64,000 nt of DNA from Modestobacter sp. L9-4. Its GTDB lineage: Bacteria; Actinomycetota; Actinomycetes; Mycobacteriales; Geodermatophilaceae. Positions 34,556 to 45,923 of the stretch are shown here, piece after piece; the stretch's first letter is position 1; each line of letters starts with the position of its first letter. A program made the translations under genes and the position numbers. The notes under the pieces were generated by a model. The model worked only from the letters and a program-made list of their open reading frames with translations. It did not search any database and was not told the DNA's origin. Location: NCBI RefSeq assembly GCF_019112525.1, contig NZ_CP077800.1, positions 2,790,001 to 2,854,000 of the forward strand, written 5' to 3'.

Positions 34556-35044
34556 TCAGTAGCCGGCGTCGAGCGCGCGCTTGCGGGAGGCCTCGATCTC
34601 GGCCTCGGCCTCGGCGCGGCCGACCCACTCGGCACCCTCGACGGACTTGCCCGGCTCGAGGTCCTTGTAGGTCTCGAAGAAGTGCTGGATCTCCAGCCGG
34701 TCGAACTCGGACACGTCGGTGATGTCCTGCAGGTGGGCCACCCGCGGGTCGGTCGCCGGGACGGTGAGGACCTTGTCGTCCCCGCCCGCCTCGTCGGTCA
34801 TCCGGAACATCCCGATGGCCCGGCAGGTGATGAGGCACCCGGGGAAGGTCGGCTCCTCCAGCAGGACGAGCGCGTCGAGGGGGTCACCGTCCATCCCGAG
34901 CGTCTCCTCGATGTACCCGTAGTCGGCGGGGTACCGGGTCGAGGTGAACAGCATCCGGTCCAGGCGGATGCGTCCGGTGGCGTGGTCCAGCTCGTACTTG
35001 TTCCGCTGGCCCTTGGGAATTTCTACCGTCACGTCGAACTGCAC
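34556..35044 (-). CDS. ppa: Inorganic pyrophosphatase
   Basis: A 162-residue family I soluble pyrophosphatase that hydrolyses PPi to two phosphates. Conserved features: [14 protein letters not shown] near the N-terminus, [32 protein letters not shown] with the signature D-x-D-P-x-D metal-binding aspartates (~residues 52-60), and [13 protein letters not shown]. Length is normal for the bacterial enzyme. GTG start. It is divergent from dacB with only 54 bp between the start codons, the same arrangement as Rv3628/Rv3627c. Confidence 0.97.
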   Translation of the reverse strand: MQFDVTVEIPKGQRNKYELDHATGRIRLDRMLFTSTRYPADYGYIEETLGMDGDPLDALVLLEEPTFPGCLITCRAIGMFRMTDEAGGDDKVLTVPATDPRVAHLQDITDVSEFDRLEIQHFFETYKDLEPGKSVEGAEWVGRAEAEAEIEASRKRALDAGY

Positions 35045-35049
35045 GTCGA

Positions 35050-35055
35050 TAGTGT
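35050..35055 (+). promoter_or_regulatory. Candidate -10 element for dacB in the ppa-dacB divergent gap
   Basis: TAGTGT fits TAnnnT and would start transcription near 35062, ahead of GTG 35099. The divergent ppa promoter must share this 54-bp gap or lie inside dacB. Confidence 0.35.
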
Positions 35056-35098
35056 GACCTACGACCGGCCGCTGTGTGGGCGGAGGTCACCCCAGGGG

Positions 35099-37969
35099 GT
35101 GGAGAAGATCTCGTCAGGACCGCGCGAGGAGCCCGCGGAGGTCCCCCGGTCGGGTGTCGACGGGATCGTTCCCGGACCCGCTGCGACGACTCCGGACGAC
35201 GGCGCCACCGCCCAGGACGTGAGCGCAGCCGGCGGTGCGACGGCTGCCCGGCCCGCGGCCGCCGAGGAGTCCGACGCACCCCAGCCGTCGACCGCAGCCG
35301 ATGAGGAGTCGCCCGCCGGCGAGTCCCCAGCCGTTCCCGAGGCTGGCGACCTGCCGGCGGGACCGGTGCCCGGTGCGGACGCCGGGGCGCGGCCGGACCA
35401 CGGGCCTGCGGCGGACGCCGTGGACCTCCCGGCGCCCGAGGACGACGCCCCGGAGGATCCGTTGCCCACCGCGGTCGACGCGGACAGTGCCGTCGTCCCG
35501 GATGCCGTCGAGAACGCACCCCTGCTGCCGGTCACCGAGGCCGAGCCGGCGACCGACGTCACCGACGTCGAGCCCGCGGCCGACGGGTCCGAGGCGGCCC
35601 CGGTCGCCGACGACGGCGCGGCGACCCCGGCCGGTGCCGTCCCGGACGTAGAGCAGCCCGCCATCCCGGACGACGAGCAGCTGGCCGTCCCGGATGACGA
35701 GCAGTTGGCCGTCCCGGACGCGGAGCAGCTGGCCGTCCCGGACGACGAGCAGCCGGCCGTCCCGGACGACGTCTCGGCCGAGGACCCGGTGGCGGCTGCC
35801 CGCCGTGCCGCCGCCGCTGCCCAGGCCGCGGCCGACCTGGCCGCCGTCAAGGAGTGGGCCGCCCAGCGCGCCGCGGAGCAGGCCGCGGCGGCGTCGCGCG
35901 CAGCCGACCAGGCGACGCTCGGCGAGGACGAGATCGCCCGGCTGGCCGCGGAGCAGGCAGCCGCCGACCTGGCCGCGGTCCGGGAGTGGGCAGCCCAGCG
36001 GGCTGCCGAGGACCAGGCCGCGGCGGACCAGGCGGCGGCCCAGCGCGCCGAGGCCGACCGCGTCGAGGCTGAGCGGCTGGCTGCCGAGCGTGCCGCCGCG
36101 GAGCGTGCGGCGGCGGAGCGTGCTGCCGCCGAGCAGGCCGAGGCCGACCGTCTCGCCGCCGAGCTGGCCACCGCACAGCAGGCCGAGTCCGACCGTGCCG
36201 CCGCAGCGGCCGCCGTGGCCGCGGAACGGGCGGCCCTCGAGCAGGAGGCCGCGGACCGGGCTGCTGCGCAGCAGGCCGCGGCAGCGGAGCAGGCGCTCGC
36301 GGCCGAGCGGGCGGCCGTCGAGCGCGAGGCCGTGGAGCGAGAGGCCGCTCAACAGGCGGCGGCCCAGGCGGCGGCGGAGCAGGCAGCGGACCTGGCCGCC
36401 GCGCAGGCCGCCGCCGACCAGGTCGCCGCCGATCGCGCCGCGGCCGAGCAGGCGGCCGAGCGCGAAGCGGGGGAGTGGGCTGCCGCCCGCCCGTCGCCGC
36501 GACCGGCGACCTCCACCGCCGCACCGGCCGTGGTTGGGGCCACCGCGGCACCGGTCCGGGGGCGACGCCGGGCGCGAGCGGGCAGCCGGGGCGGCCGGCT
36601 CGCGAAGGTCCTGGTGGCCGCCGTCCTCGCCGTCGCCCTGCTGGCCGGCGGCGTCTGGCTCGCCCTCGACCGGACCGGTGGGCGCGACGCCGGCCCCGCG
36701 GCACCCCAGGCCGAGCAGGTCCCCGACGCGGTCCTGCCCGCACTCACCGACCCGCAGCCGGTGCTCGCCGAACTCGCCGGCACCGCGCCCGTCCCCGACC
36801 CGGGCGTCCTGTCCGCCACCCTGGCGCCGTTGCTCGCCGCACCCGCGCTGGGCAGCGGCCTGTCGGCCCAGGTCGTCGACGTGGCCACCGGCCAGGTGCT
36901 CCTCGACCGGGACGCCGCCGACCCGGGCACCCCGGCGTCGACGAACAAGCTGCTCACCTCGCTGGCCGTGCTGACCACGCTGGACCCGACCGACACGATC
37001 GCCACCACGGTCGTGGCCGGCAGCACCCCCGGCGAGGTCGTCCTGGTGGGCGGCGGTGACCCGACGCTGTCGACCACCGCGCCCTCGACCGACTACCCGG
37101 GCGCGGCGACCGTGGCCGACCTCGCCGACCAGGTCCGCACGGCGCTGGGCGGCACCCCGGTCACCCGGGTCGTGGTCGACGGCTCGCTGTTCACCGGCCC
37201 GGAGACCGCGCCCGCCTGGGGCCCGGGCGACGCCCCGTCCACCTACGCCGCCCCGGTGACCGCGGTGGCCGTCGACGGCGCCCGCGTCCGTCCCGGCCGG
37301 GACCCGCGCAGCGGCCGGCCCGCGGCCGACGCCGGCGCCGCCCTCGCCGCTGCGCTCGGTGCACCCGGCGTCCCGGTGGCCGCGGGCGTCGCCCCGGCCG
37401 GCGCCCGGACGCTGGGGCGGGTCGAGTCCGCGCCGGTCTCCCGGCTGGTCGAGCAGGCGCTGAACGCCTCGGACAACCTGCTCGCCGAGGACCTCGCCCG
37501 CCAGGTCGCGCTGCGCCGGGGCCTGCCCGCCGGCTTCGACGGCGCCGCCCAGGCCGTCACCGCCGCGCTCGGCGAGGCCGGGCTGGACACGACCGGGGTG
37601 TCGCTCACCGACGGCAGCGGGCTGGCCGCGGACGACCGGGTGCCGGCCCGGCTGCTCGTCGACGTCCTCCGCGGTGCCGCCGACGGCAGCATCCCCGGCG
37701 TCGGTGCCCTGCTCTCCGGCCTCCCGGTGGCCGGCTACGACGGCACCCTGGCCGATCGCGCGGCCGACGGCACCGGCGCCCCCGCCGCCGTCCGTGCCAA
37801 GACCGGCACGCTCGGCGGCGTCAACGACCTCGCCGGCACCGTGCTCACCGCCGACGGCCGGCTGCTGGCCTTCGCCGTCCTCGCCGACGGCACCACCGGC
37901 GGGCCGGTCGCGAGCGAGGCGGCGCTGGACCGGGTGGCGGCGGCGCTCGCGGGCTGCGGCTGCCGCTGA
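35099..37969 (+). CDS. dacB: D-Ala-D-Ala carboxypeptidase/endopeptidase (PBP4) with giant cytoplasmic coiled-coil N-terminus
   Basis: 956 residues from GTG 35099, twice the usual PBP4 length. Residues ~1-225 are acidic, Pro/Ala/Asp-rich, with nine-residue VPDDEQLA-type repeats near ~190-225. Residues ~230-460 are an uninterrupted Ala/Glu/Arg coiled coil (AAAERAAAERAAAEQ-like). A basic patch (RGRRRARAGSRGGRL) and one membrane helix (LVAAVLAVALLAGGVWLAL, ~503-522) follow. The periplasmic peptidase S13 domain has all three motifs: SxxK as STNK (~614), SxN as SDN (~791) and KTG (~901). It trims peptidoglycan cross-links. The N-terminus should face the cytoplasm. Neighbours match Rv3627c-Rv3624c. 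Confidence 0.9.
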   Translation: MEKISSGPREEPAEVPRSGVDGIVPGPAATTPDDGATAQDVSAAGGATAARPAAAEESDAPQPSTAADEESPAGESPAVPEAGDLPAGPVPGADAGARPDHGPAADAVDLPAPEDDAPEDPLPTAVDADSAVVPDAVENAPLLPVTEAEPATDVTDVEPAADGSEAAPVADDGAATPAGAVPDVEQPAIPDDEQLAVPDDEQLAVPDAEQLAVPDDEQPAVPDDVSAEDPVAAARRAAAAAQAAADLAAVKEWAAQRAAEQAAAASRAADQATLGEDEIARLAAEQAAADLAAVREWAAQRAAEDQAAADQAAAQRAEADRVEAERLAAERAAAERAAAERAAAEQAEADRLAAELATAQQAESDRAAAAAAVAAERAALEQEAADRAAAQQAAAAEQALAAERAAVEREAVEREAAQQAAAQAAAEQAADLAAAQAAADQVAADRAAAEQAAEREAGEWAAARPSPRPATSTAAPAVVGATAAPVRGRRRARAGSRGGRLAKVLVAAVLAVALLAGGVWLALDRTGGRDAGPAAPQAEQVPDAVLPALTDPQPVLAELAGTAPVPDPGVLSATLAPLLAAPALGSGLSAQVVDVATGQVLLDRDAADPGTPASTNKLLTSLAVLTTLDPTDTIATTVVAGSTPGEVVLVGGGDPTLSTTAPSTDYPGAATVADLADQVRTALGGTPVTRVVVDGSLFTGPETAPAWGPGDAPSTYAAPVTAVAVDGARVRPGRDPRSGRPAADAGAALAAALGAPGVPVAAGVAPAGARTLGRVESAPVSRLVEQALNASDNLLAEDLARQVALRRGLPAGFDGAAQAVTAALGEAGLDTTGVSLTDGSGLAADDRVPARLLVDVLRGAADGSIPGVGALLSGLPVAGYDGTLADRAADGTGAPAAVRAKTGTLGGVNDLAGTVLTADGRLLAFAVLADGTTGGPVASEAALDRVAAALAGCGCR
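35655..35775 (+). repeat. 27-bp tandem repeats in dacB N-terminal region
   Basis: Four to five units of about 27 bp encode VPDDEQLA-like nonapeptides in the acidic N-terminus of the PBP4 protein. Confidence 0.7.
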
Positions 37970-37996
37970 CGAGGGGCCGGGCACGGGCCCGGTGGG

Positions 37997-38002
37997 TACG
38001 GT
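37997..38002 (+). promoter_or_regulatory. Candidate -10 element giving a leaderless metalloprotease mRNA
   Basis: TACGGT ends 6 bp before the ATG at 38009 and no ribosome-binding site is seen. This spacing is the usual signature of leaderless transcription in actinobacteria. Confidence 0.5.
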
Positions 38003-38008
38003 CGGTGC

Positions 38009-39103
38009 ATGAGCCGCCCCTCGTCACTGGTCGACTGGGACCTCGCCGGCCGCACCGCCCGGCGCCTGGTGAAGCCCGGTCCGCCGACGACGCGCGCGGA
38101 GGCCGGCGCGGTCGTCGCGGAGCTGCACCGGGCCGCCGCCACCGCCGTCGCACACGTCGAGGAGCTCACCGGGATGCGCCCCGTGCCCGGCGGCCCGCAG
38201 CCCACCGTCGCCGTCGTCGACCGCCCCGGCTGGGTCGACGCCAACACCGCGGGCATGAGCGCCCTGCTGGACCCGCTGGCCGCCGGCATCCAGGCCGCGA
38301 CCGGCAAGACGCCCGGCGCGCTGGCCACCGCCGTGGGCTCGCGGGTCACCGGCGCCCAGGCCGGCGGCGTGCTGGCCTTCCTCTGCACCCGGGTGCTGGG
38401 CCAGTACGAGGTGTTCGGCAGCGGCGGGCGGCTGCTGCTCGTGGCCCCGAACATCGTCGAGACCGAGCGCCGGCTGGGCGTCGACCCGACCGACTTCCGG
38501 CTCTGGGTGTGCCTGCACGAGGTCACCCACCAGCTGCAGTTCACCGCCGTCCCGTGGCTGCGCGGCTACCTCGAGGACCAGATGGCCCTCTTCGCCGAGG
38601 CCACCGACCTGGACTCCGACGTCCTGCTCGACCGGCTGCAGGAGGTCCTGCGCAGCGTCGTGGACGCCGTCCGCGGCGGCGGGTCCGACGACGACGGCCC
38701 GCAGGGGCTGATGAGCCTGGTCACCCACCCCGAGCAGCGCGCCGTGCTCGACCGGGTCACCGCGGTGATGAGCCTGGTCGAGGGGCACGCCGAGTACGTG
38801 ATGGACAACGTCGGACCGGACGTCGTCCCCTCGGTGCGGGTGCTGCGCCAGCGGTTCGCCCAGCGCCGCAAGGGCCGCAGCCCGGTCGACCGCGTGCTGC
38901 GCCGGCTGCTGGGGCTGGAGCAGAAGATGCAGCAGTACGCCGACGGCCGGGTGTTCGTCGCCGGCGTCGTCGACCTGGTCGGCATGGACGGGTTCAACCA
39001 GGTCTGGGCCGGCCCGGAGAACCTCCCGCACCGCGACGAGCTCCGCGACCCCGCCCGCTGGGTGACGCGGGTGCTGGAGACCCGGCCGGCCTTCCCGGGC
39101 TGA
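38009..39103 (+). CDS. Zinc-dependent metalloprotease (DUF2342 / Rv3626c family)
   Basis: A 364-residue protein. VDWDLAGRTARRLVKPGP at the start and LWVCLHEVTHQLQFTAVPWLRGYL in the middle (HEVTH zincin motif, ~residues 172-176) define the DUF2342 family, historically labelled coenzyme F420 biosynthesis-associated. MSLVEGHAEYVMDNVG supplies the likely third metal ligand (Glu). A C-terminal segment, YADGRVFVAGVVDLVGMDGFNQVW, is also family-typical. Cytoplasmic, no signal peptide. It always sits between dacB and tilS in this block; the substrate is unknown. Confidence 0.93.
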   Translation: MSRPSSLVDWDLAGRTARRLVKPGPPTTRAEAGAVVAELHRAAATAVAHVEELTGMRPVPGGPQPTVAVVDRPGWVDANTAGMSALLDPLAAGIQAATGKTPGALATAVGSRVTGAQAGGVLAFLCTRVLGQYEVFGSGGRLLLVAPNIVETERRLGVDPTDFRLWVCLHEVTHQLQFTAVPWLRGYLEDQMALFAEATDLDSDVLLDRLQEVLRSVVDAVRGGGSDDDGPQGLMSLVTHPEQRAVLDRVTAVMSLVEGHAEYVMDNVGPDVVPSVRVLRQRFAQRRKGRSPVDRVLRRLLGLEQKMQQYADGRVFVAGVVDLVGMDGFNQVWAGPENLPHRDELRDPARWVTRVLETRPAFPG

Positions 39104-39113
39104 GCCGCACCGC

Positions 39114-40139
39114 ATGGCCGGTCCCGACCCCGCCGTCGCCGCGCTGCGCAGCGCCGTGCGACCGGGCCTCGCCGCGACCACCGGCCCGGTCCTGGTGGCC
39201 TGCAGCGGGGGAGCGGACTCCGTCGCCCTGGCCGCGGCGCTGGCCTTCGAGGCCCCCCGCGCCGGCCGCCCGGTCGGCGCGGTGACCGTCGACCACGGGC
39301 TGCAGGCCGGCTCGGCCGACCAAGCCCGGCGCACCGCGGAGCTGCTGCGGTCGCTGCGGCTGTCCCCGGTCCTCGTCGTCCCGGTGACCGTCGGCACCGC
39401 CGGGGGCCCGGAGGGCGCCGCCCGGGACGCGCGTGCCGCCGCGCTGGCCGCGGCCGCCGCCGAGCACCGGGCCACGGTCGCGCTCGGCCACACCCTCGAC
39501 GACCAGGCCGAGACCGTGCTGCTCGGGCTCGCCCGCGGCTCCGGCCCCCGGTCGGTCGCCGGCATGGTCGAGCACCGGCCGCCGTTCTGGCGGCCCCTGC
39601 TCGGGCTGCGCCGGGAGACCACCCGGGCCGCGTGCGCCGCCCAGCAGCTGCCGGTCTGGGACGACCCGTGGAACACCGACCCCGCCTACACCCGGGTGCG
39701 GCTGCGCACCGAGGTGCTGCCGCTGCTGGAGGAGGTGCTCGGCGGCGGGGTGGCGCCGGCGCTGGGCCGCACCGCGGCGATGCTCCGGGAGGACCTCGAC
39801 GCGCTGGACTCCCTCGCCGCCGCCGAGCTCGACGCCCTGCAGGGCCCCGACGGCGGCCTGCCGGCCGGCCCGCTGGCCGAGCTGCCCGCGGCGCTGCGCC
39901 GCCGGGTGCTGCGCGGCTGGCTGCACCGGTCCGGGGTGCGCGACCTGCAGGCGGTGCACCTGGCCGCCGTCGACGCCCTCCTCACCCGGTGGAGGGGGCA
40001 GGGGCGGGCAGACCTGCCGGGCGGTACGGGGGTGGTCCGCACGTCTGGCAGGCTGGAGGTGCAGCGCGGCGCCGTGCCCGGTCCCCGGACCGGACGGCAG
40101 CCCGCCCGTCCCACCGCCGTCCCCCCTGAGGAGCACTGA
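39114..40139 (+). CDS. tilS: tRNA(Ile)-lysidine synthetase
   Basis: A 341-residue N-type ATP pyrophosphatase that makes lysidine at C34 of tRNA-Ile(CAU), so that it reads AUA. The PP-loop SGGADS is at ~30-35 ([18 protein letters not shown]). [32 protein letters not shown] and [17 protein letters not shown] are TilS motifs. The C-terminal region is shorter than in E. coli, as usual for actinobacteria. It ends 4 bp before hpt and the pair should be co-transcribed. Confidence 0.95.
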   Translation: MAGPDPAVAALRSAVRPGLAATTGPVLVACSGGADSVALAAALAFEAPRAGRPVGAVTVDHGLQAGSADQARRTAELLRSLRLSPVLVVPVTVGTAGGPEGAARDARAAALAAAAAEHRATVALGHTLDDQAETVLLGLARGSGPRSVAGMVEHRPPFWRPLLGLRRETTRAACAAQQLPVWDDPWNTDPAYTRVRLRTEVLPLLEEVLGGGVAPALGRTAAMLREDLDALDSLAAAELDALQGPDGGLPAGPLAELPAALRRRVLRGWLHRSGVRDLQAVHLAAVDALLTRWRGQGRADLPGGTGVVRTSGRLEVQRGAVPGPRTGRQPARPTAVPPEEH

Positions 40140-40143
40140 GCCC

Positions 40144-40740
40144 GTGACCGAGCCCGCCACCCCCGCAGCGCAGGCCGCCGGACCACTGGGCCACGACCAC
40201 GGGTACGGCCCGGACATCGACCACGTGCTGCTGAGCGAGCAGCAGATCCAGGACAAGATCTCCGAGCTCGCCGCGCAGGTGGCCGTGGACTACGCCGGCC
40301 GCGAGGTGCTGCTGGTCGGCGTCCTCAAGGGCGCGGTGCTCTTCATGTCCGACTTCGCCCGCACGCTGCAGCTGCCCACGCAGATGGAGTTCATGGCGGT
40401 CTCCTCCTACGGCAGCTCGACCAGCTCCTCCGGCGTCGTGCGGATCCTCAAGGACCTCGACCGGGACATCACCGGCAAGCACGTGCTGGTGCTCGAGGAC
40501 ATCATCGACTCCGGCCTGACGCTGTCCTGGCTGCTGAAGAACCTGGGCAGCCGCGGGCCGGCCAGCCTCGAGGTCTGCACCCTGCTGCGCAAGCCCGACG
40601 CGGTGAAAGTCGACGTGCCGGTGCGCTACGTCGGCTTCGACATCCCGAACGAGTTCGTCGTCGGCTACGGCCTCGACTACGCCGAGCGGTACCGCGACCT
40701 GCCCTACATCGCCACGCTCAAGCCCGAGGTCTACCAGTAA
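40144..40740 (+). CDS. hpt: Hypoxanthine phosphoribosyltransferase
   Basis: A 198-residue purine-salvage enzyme converting hypoxanthine or guanine plus PRPP to IMP or GMP. The PRPP-binding motif is [18 protein letters not shown] (~residues 117-134). The flexible loop holds [16 protein letters not shown], and [22 protein letters not shown] is the C-terminal signature. GTG 40144 is used; its GAGGAGC site overlaps the tilS stop. The stop codon is followed directly by a structured intergenic repeat. Confidence 0.96.
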   Translation: MTEPATPAAQAAGPLGHDHGYGPDIDHVLLSEQQIQDKISELAAQVAVDYAGREVLLVGVLKGAVLFMSDFARTLQLPTQMEFMAVSSYGSSTSSSGVVRILKDLDRDITGKHVLVLEDIIDSGLTLSWLLKNLGSRGPASLEVCTLLRKPDAVKVDVPVRYVGFDIPNEFVVGYGLDYAERYRDLPYIATLKPEVYQ

Positions 40741-40801
40741 AGGACCCTGCTGCCCCCCACCACCTCGCTCCGCTCGGCGGCGGGCCCCTGCAGCAGGGCC
40801 G
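40739..40801. repeat. Intergenic covarying hairpin element, copy 1
   Basis: About 60 bp directly after the hpt stop. Outer arms are AGGACC-CTGC-TG and CA-GCAG-GGCC; the inner arms CCCCCCACC and GGCGGGCCCC are shared with the copies at 45864 and 49742. It can fold into a long hairpin and could act as a terminator or processing signal for the tilS-hpt transcript. Confidence 0.75.
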
Positions 40802-40989
40802 AGGGCCGGGGACGGGACCGACGGCGGGGACGGTGCGCAGGGAACTGTGGCGGGGGTCCCGACGTGTACCTTCGAGGGAACGACGTCGCCCTGCCGCGGG
40901 GTGCCACCCGGGGTCGCGGGCGGCGTCCTGCGACGATCAGGAGGGTCGACGGGCAACGCCGGGCTCGCCCCGGTGCCCGGACACGGTGT

Positions 40990-42986
<1,997 letters not shown>

Positions 42987-42990
<4 letters not shown>

Positions 42991-43658
42991 CGGGCGCACC
43001 CGGGGGAGCAGGGCAGGACCGCACGTCCGAGGTCGACGGCCTCGGCCAGGACCCGGTGACCGGTGACCCGGTCGCCGACCTGGCCGAGGGCCGCATCGAC
43101 GCGCCCCGCATCGAGGCCGCCGTGCGGGAGATCCTGCTCGCCATCGGCGAGGACCCCGACCGTCCCGGTCTGGTGGACACCCCGGCCCGGGTCGCCCGGG
43201 CCTACGGGGAGACCTTCGCCGGCCTGTCCCAGGACCCCCGCGACGTGCTCGCCACGACCTTCGACGAGGGCCACGACGAGCTCGTGCTGGTGCGGGACAT
43301 CCCGATGTACTCGACCTGCGAGCACCACCTGGTGCCCTTCCACGGCAAGGCGCACGTCGGCTACATCCCGGGCCCCGACGGCCGGGTGACCGGCCTGTCG
43401 AAGCTGGCCCGGCTGGTCGAGGTCTACGCCCGGCGCCCGCAGGTGCAGGAGCGGATGACGCGCCAGATCGCGGACTCCCTGTTCGAGGTGCTCGCACCGC
43501 GGGGGGTCATCGTCGTGATCGAGGCCGAGCACCTGTGCATGGCGATGCGGGGCGTGCGCAAGGCAGGCACCACCACGGTCACCTCGGCGGTGCGCGGGGC
43601 CTTCCGCGACAACGCCGTCACCCGCGGCGAGGCGATGAGCCTCATCCTGGGCCGGTGA
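42987..43658 (+). CDS. folE: GTP cyclohydrolase I
   Basis: A 223-residue enzyme converting GTP to dihydroneopterin triphosphate, first step of folate synthesis. Zinc and active-site motifs: [21 protein letters not shown] (Cys and two His) and [16 protein letters not shown]. The first ~30 residues are variable. GTG start overlaps the ftsH stop by 4 bp, and the gene ends overlapping folP by 4 bp. Confidence 0.97.
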
Positions 43659-44518
43659 CCGGCCCGATCCCGCTGCCGCGCCCGCAGCGCTGCCTGGTGA
43701 TGGGCGTCCTGAACGTCACCCCGGACTCCTTCTCCGACGGCGGCACGTTCGCCGACCAGACCGTCGCGATCGAGCACGGGCTGGCGATGCACGCCGCCGG
43801 TGCCGACTACGTCGACGTGGGCGGGGAGTCGACCCGGCCGGGCGCCGACCGGGTCGACGCCGACGAGGAGTGCCGCCGGGTCGTCCCCGTCGTGCGCGAG
43901 CTGGCCGCCGCGGGTGTGCGGGTCAGCGTCGACACCACCCGCGCCGAGGTCGCCGCCGCGGCGCTGGCCGCGGGTGCGGAGCTGGTCAACGACGTCAGCG
44001 GCGGGCTGGCCGACCAGGGCATGGCCCGGCTCGTCGCCGAGACCGGCGTGCCGTGGGTGCTCATGCACTGGCGTGGCCACAGCCGGGAGATGCAGGCCGC
44101 GGCCCGCTACGGCGACGTGGTCACCGAGGTCGCCGCCGAGCTCACCGCCCGGGTGGAGGACGTCGTGGCCGCCGGCGTCGACCCCGGCCAGCTCGTGCTG
44201 GACCCCGGGCTGGGGTTCGCCAAGAACGCCGAGCACAACTGGGCGCTGCTGGCCGGGCTGGACCGGCTCGTCAGGCTCGGCCTCCCGGTGCTGGTCGGCG
44301 CCTCGCGCAAGACCTTCCTCGGCCGGCTGCTGGCCGCCCCCGACGGCACCGTGCGCCCGGTCGAGGGCCGCGAGGCGGCCACCGTGGCCATCTCGGTGCT
44401 CGCCGCCCAGGCCGGTGCCTGGGGCGTGCGGGTGCACGACCCGCGGCAGTCGCTGGACGCCATCGCCACCGTCGACGCCGTGCGCGCCGCCCGAACAGCT
44501 GGAGGAACCCGTGGCTGA
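43655..44518 (+). CDS. folP: Dihydropteroate synthase
   Basis: A 287-residue TIM-barrel enzyme joining p-aminobenzoate to dihydropterin pyrophosphate; the target of sulfonamides. [16 protein letters not shown] and [12 protein letters not shown] are the two signature motifs; [17 protein letters not shown] and [14 protein letters not shown] complete the site. GTG overlaps the folE stop; the 3' end overlaps folB by 8 bp. Confidence 0.97.
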   Translation: MTGPIPLPRPQRCLVMGVLNVTPDSFSDGGTFADQTVAIEHGLAMHAAGADYVDVGGESTRPGADRVDADEECRRVVPVVRELAAAGVRVSVDTTRAEVAAAALAAGAELVNDVSGGLADQGMARLVAETGVPWVLMHWRGHSREMQAAARYGDVVTEVAAELTARVEDVVAAGVDPGQLVLDPGLGFAKNAEHNWALLAGLDRLVRLGLPVLVGASRKTFLGRLLAAPDGTVRPVEGREAATVAISVLAAQAGAWGVRVHDPRQSLDAIATVDAVRAARTAGGTRG

Positions 44519-44891
44519 TGCAGGACCCCGTCCCGACCGGATCACCGTGCACGGGCTGACCGGCCACGGCTTCCACGGCGTCTACCCCGCCGAGCGCGAG
44601 CACGGCCAGACCTTCCGGGTCGACGCGACCCTGGAGCTGGACACCGCCCCGGCCGCCGCCACCGACGACCTCGCCCGCACCGTGAACTACGCCGCGCTGG
44701 CGCAGGCGCTGCACGCGGTGCTGGTCGGCGAGCCGGTCGACCTGCTGGAGACCCTCGCCCAGCGGCTCGCCGACCGGTGCCTGGCCGACCCGCTCGTGGA
44801 CGCGGTGGAGATCACCGTGCACAAGCCCGACGCGGACCTGGGCGTGCCCGCCGACGACGTCACCGTGGCCATCCGCCGCACCCGCCGGTGA
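44511..44891 (+). CDS. folB: Dihydroneopterin aldolase
   Basis: A 126-residue aldolase converting dihydroneopterin to 6-hydroxymethyl-dihydropterin plus glycolaldehyde. ITVHGLTGHGFHGVYPAERE carries the conserved GxHGVxPxE, and TVNYAALAQAL and LLETLAQRLAD follow. GTG 44511 is preceded by GGAGGA, which sits within the end of folP. Length is normal. Confidence 0.95.
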   Translation: MADAGPRPDRITVHGLTGHGFHGVYPAEREHGQTFRVDATLELDTAPAAATDDLARTVNYAALAQALHAVLVGEPVDLLETLAQRLADRCLADPLVDAVEITVHKPDADLGVPADDVTVAIRRTRR

Positions 44892-45379
44892 CCACCGCCG
44901 TCCTGTCCCTGGGTGGCAACCTCGGCGACCGGGAGGCCACGCTGCGCACCGCGCTGGACGCCCTCGCCGGGCACGGGCTGGTCACCGCCTCGCGGCTGTA
45001 CGAGACCCCGCCGTGGGGGCCGGTCGAGCAGCCGCCCTACCTGAACGCGGTCGCCGTCGTCACCGGCGACCGGGACGCCGCGGGCTGGCTGGCCCTGGCC
45101 CACCAGCTGGAGGAGGCGGCCGGTCGCACCCGCGAGGTGCGCTGGGGCGCCCGGACGCTGGACGTCGACGTCGTCACCGTCACCGCCGACGACGGGACGC
45201 CGGTGCGCTCGGCCGACCCCGAGCTGCTGCTGCCGCACCCGCGCGCCGCCGAGCGGGCGTTCGTGCTGGTGCCGTGGCTGGCGCTCGACCCCTCGGCGGT
45301 GCTGCCCGGGCACGGTCCCGTCGCCGGGCTGGTGGCGGCGCTGCCCCCGGCGGACGTGGCCGCGGTGGTGCCGGCGTGA
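44888..45379 (+). CDS. folK: 2-amino-4-hydroxy-6-hydroxymethyldihydropteridine diphosphokinase
   Basis: A 163-residue HPPK. AVLSLGGNLGDREATL at the start is the family opening, YETPPWGPVEQPPYLNAVAVV follows, and WGARTLDVDVVTV holds the R-x-L-D-x-D magnesium motif. It pyrophosphorylates hydroxymethyl-dihydropterin from ATP, giving the FolP substrate. 4-bp overlaps on both sides. Confidence 0.95.
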   Translation: MTTAVLSLGGNLGDREATLRTALDALAGHGLVTASRLYETPPWGPVEQPPYLNAVAVVTGDRDAAGWLALAHQLEEAAGRTREVRWGARTLDVDVVTVTADDGTPVRSADPELLLPHPRAAERAFVLVPWLALDPSAVLPGHGPVAGLVAALPPADVAAVVPA

Positions 45380-45861
45380 ACCAGGTCAGCCGCCGCGACC
45401 TGGTCGCCCTCGCGCTCGGGCTGACGTTCGCCAGCTGGCTGGTCGTGCGGGCCGCCTACGGCGAGCTCGCGGCGCTGCGCTGGTGGCTGCCGGTGCCCGT
45501 CGGGCTGCTCGCCCTCGCCGAGGCCGGCGCCGCCCGCAGCCTCGCGGCCCGGCTGGCGGCCCAGCGCGAGCGGCGGCTGCTGCCGGGGCGCGGGCCGGTG
45601 GAGCCGCTGCTGGTCGCCCGGCTGGTGGTGCTCGCCCAGGCGAGTGCGTACGTGGGTGCCGTCCTGACCGGCGTCTGGGCCGGCGTGCTGCTGCACACCG
45701 TCCCCGCCCTCGACCGGCTCACCGCCGCCCGGGGCGACACGGTCACCGCCGTGCTGGGCGTCGTCCTCGCCGTCGCCCTGACCGTGGCGGCGCTCTGGCT
45801 CGAGCACGTGTGCAAGGTGCCGCTGGACGACGACGACCCGCCCGGCGGCATCCGCGCCTAG
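45376..45861 (+). CDS. DUF3180 membrane protein
   Basis: A 161-residue protein with four membrane segments (~8-25, ~36-55, ~85-108, ~125-147) and a basic loop (ARLAAQRERRLLPGRGPVE). It matches the DUF3180 family that follows folK in actinobacteria (Rv3605c position). The end LEHVCKVPLDDDDPPGG is acidic. Function unknown; constant linkage to fol genes is the only clue. It is followed at once by the second copy of the intergenic hairpin. Confidence 0.88.
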   Translation: MNQVSRRDLVALALGLTFASWLVVRAAYGELAALRWWLPVPVGLLALAEAGAARSLAARLAAQRERRLLPGRGPVEPLLVARLVVLAQASAYVGAVLTGVWAGVLLHTVPALDRLTAARGDTVTAVLGVVLAVALTVAALWLEHVCKVPLDDDDPPGGIRA

Positions 45862-45863
45862 TT

Positions 45864-45923
45864 GAAGGACCCCCGTGCCCCCCACCGCTCGCGAGCTCGC
45901 GGCGGGCCCCTGCACGGGGGCCT
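45864..45923. repeat. Intergenic covarying hairpin element, copy 2
   Basis: About 60 bp between the convergent DUF3180 and opuCA genes, touching both stop codons. Outer arms AGGACC-CCCG-TG and CA-CGGG-GGCC; same inner arms as copy 1; the loop region has a GCGAGCTCGC palindrome. It probably terminates both transcripts. Confidence 0.78.
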
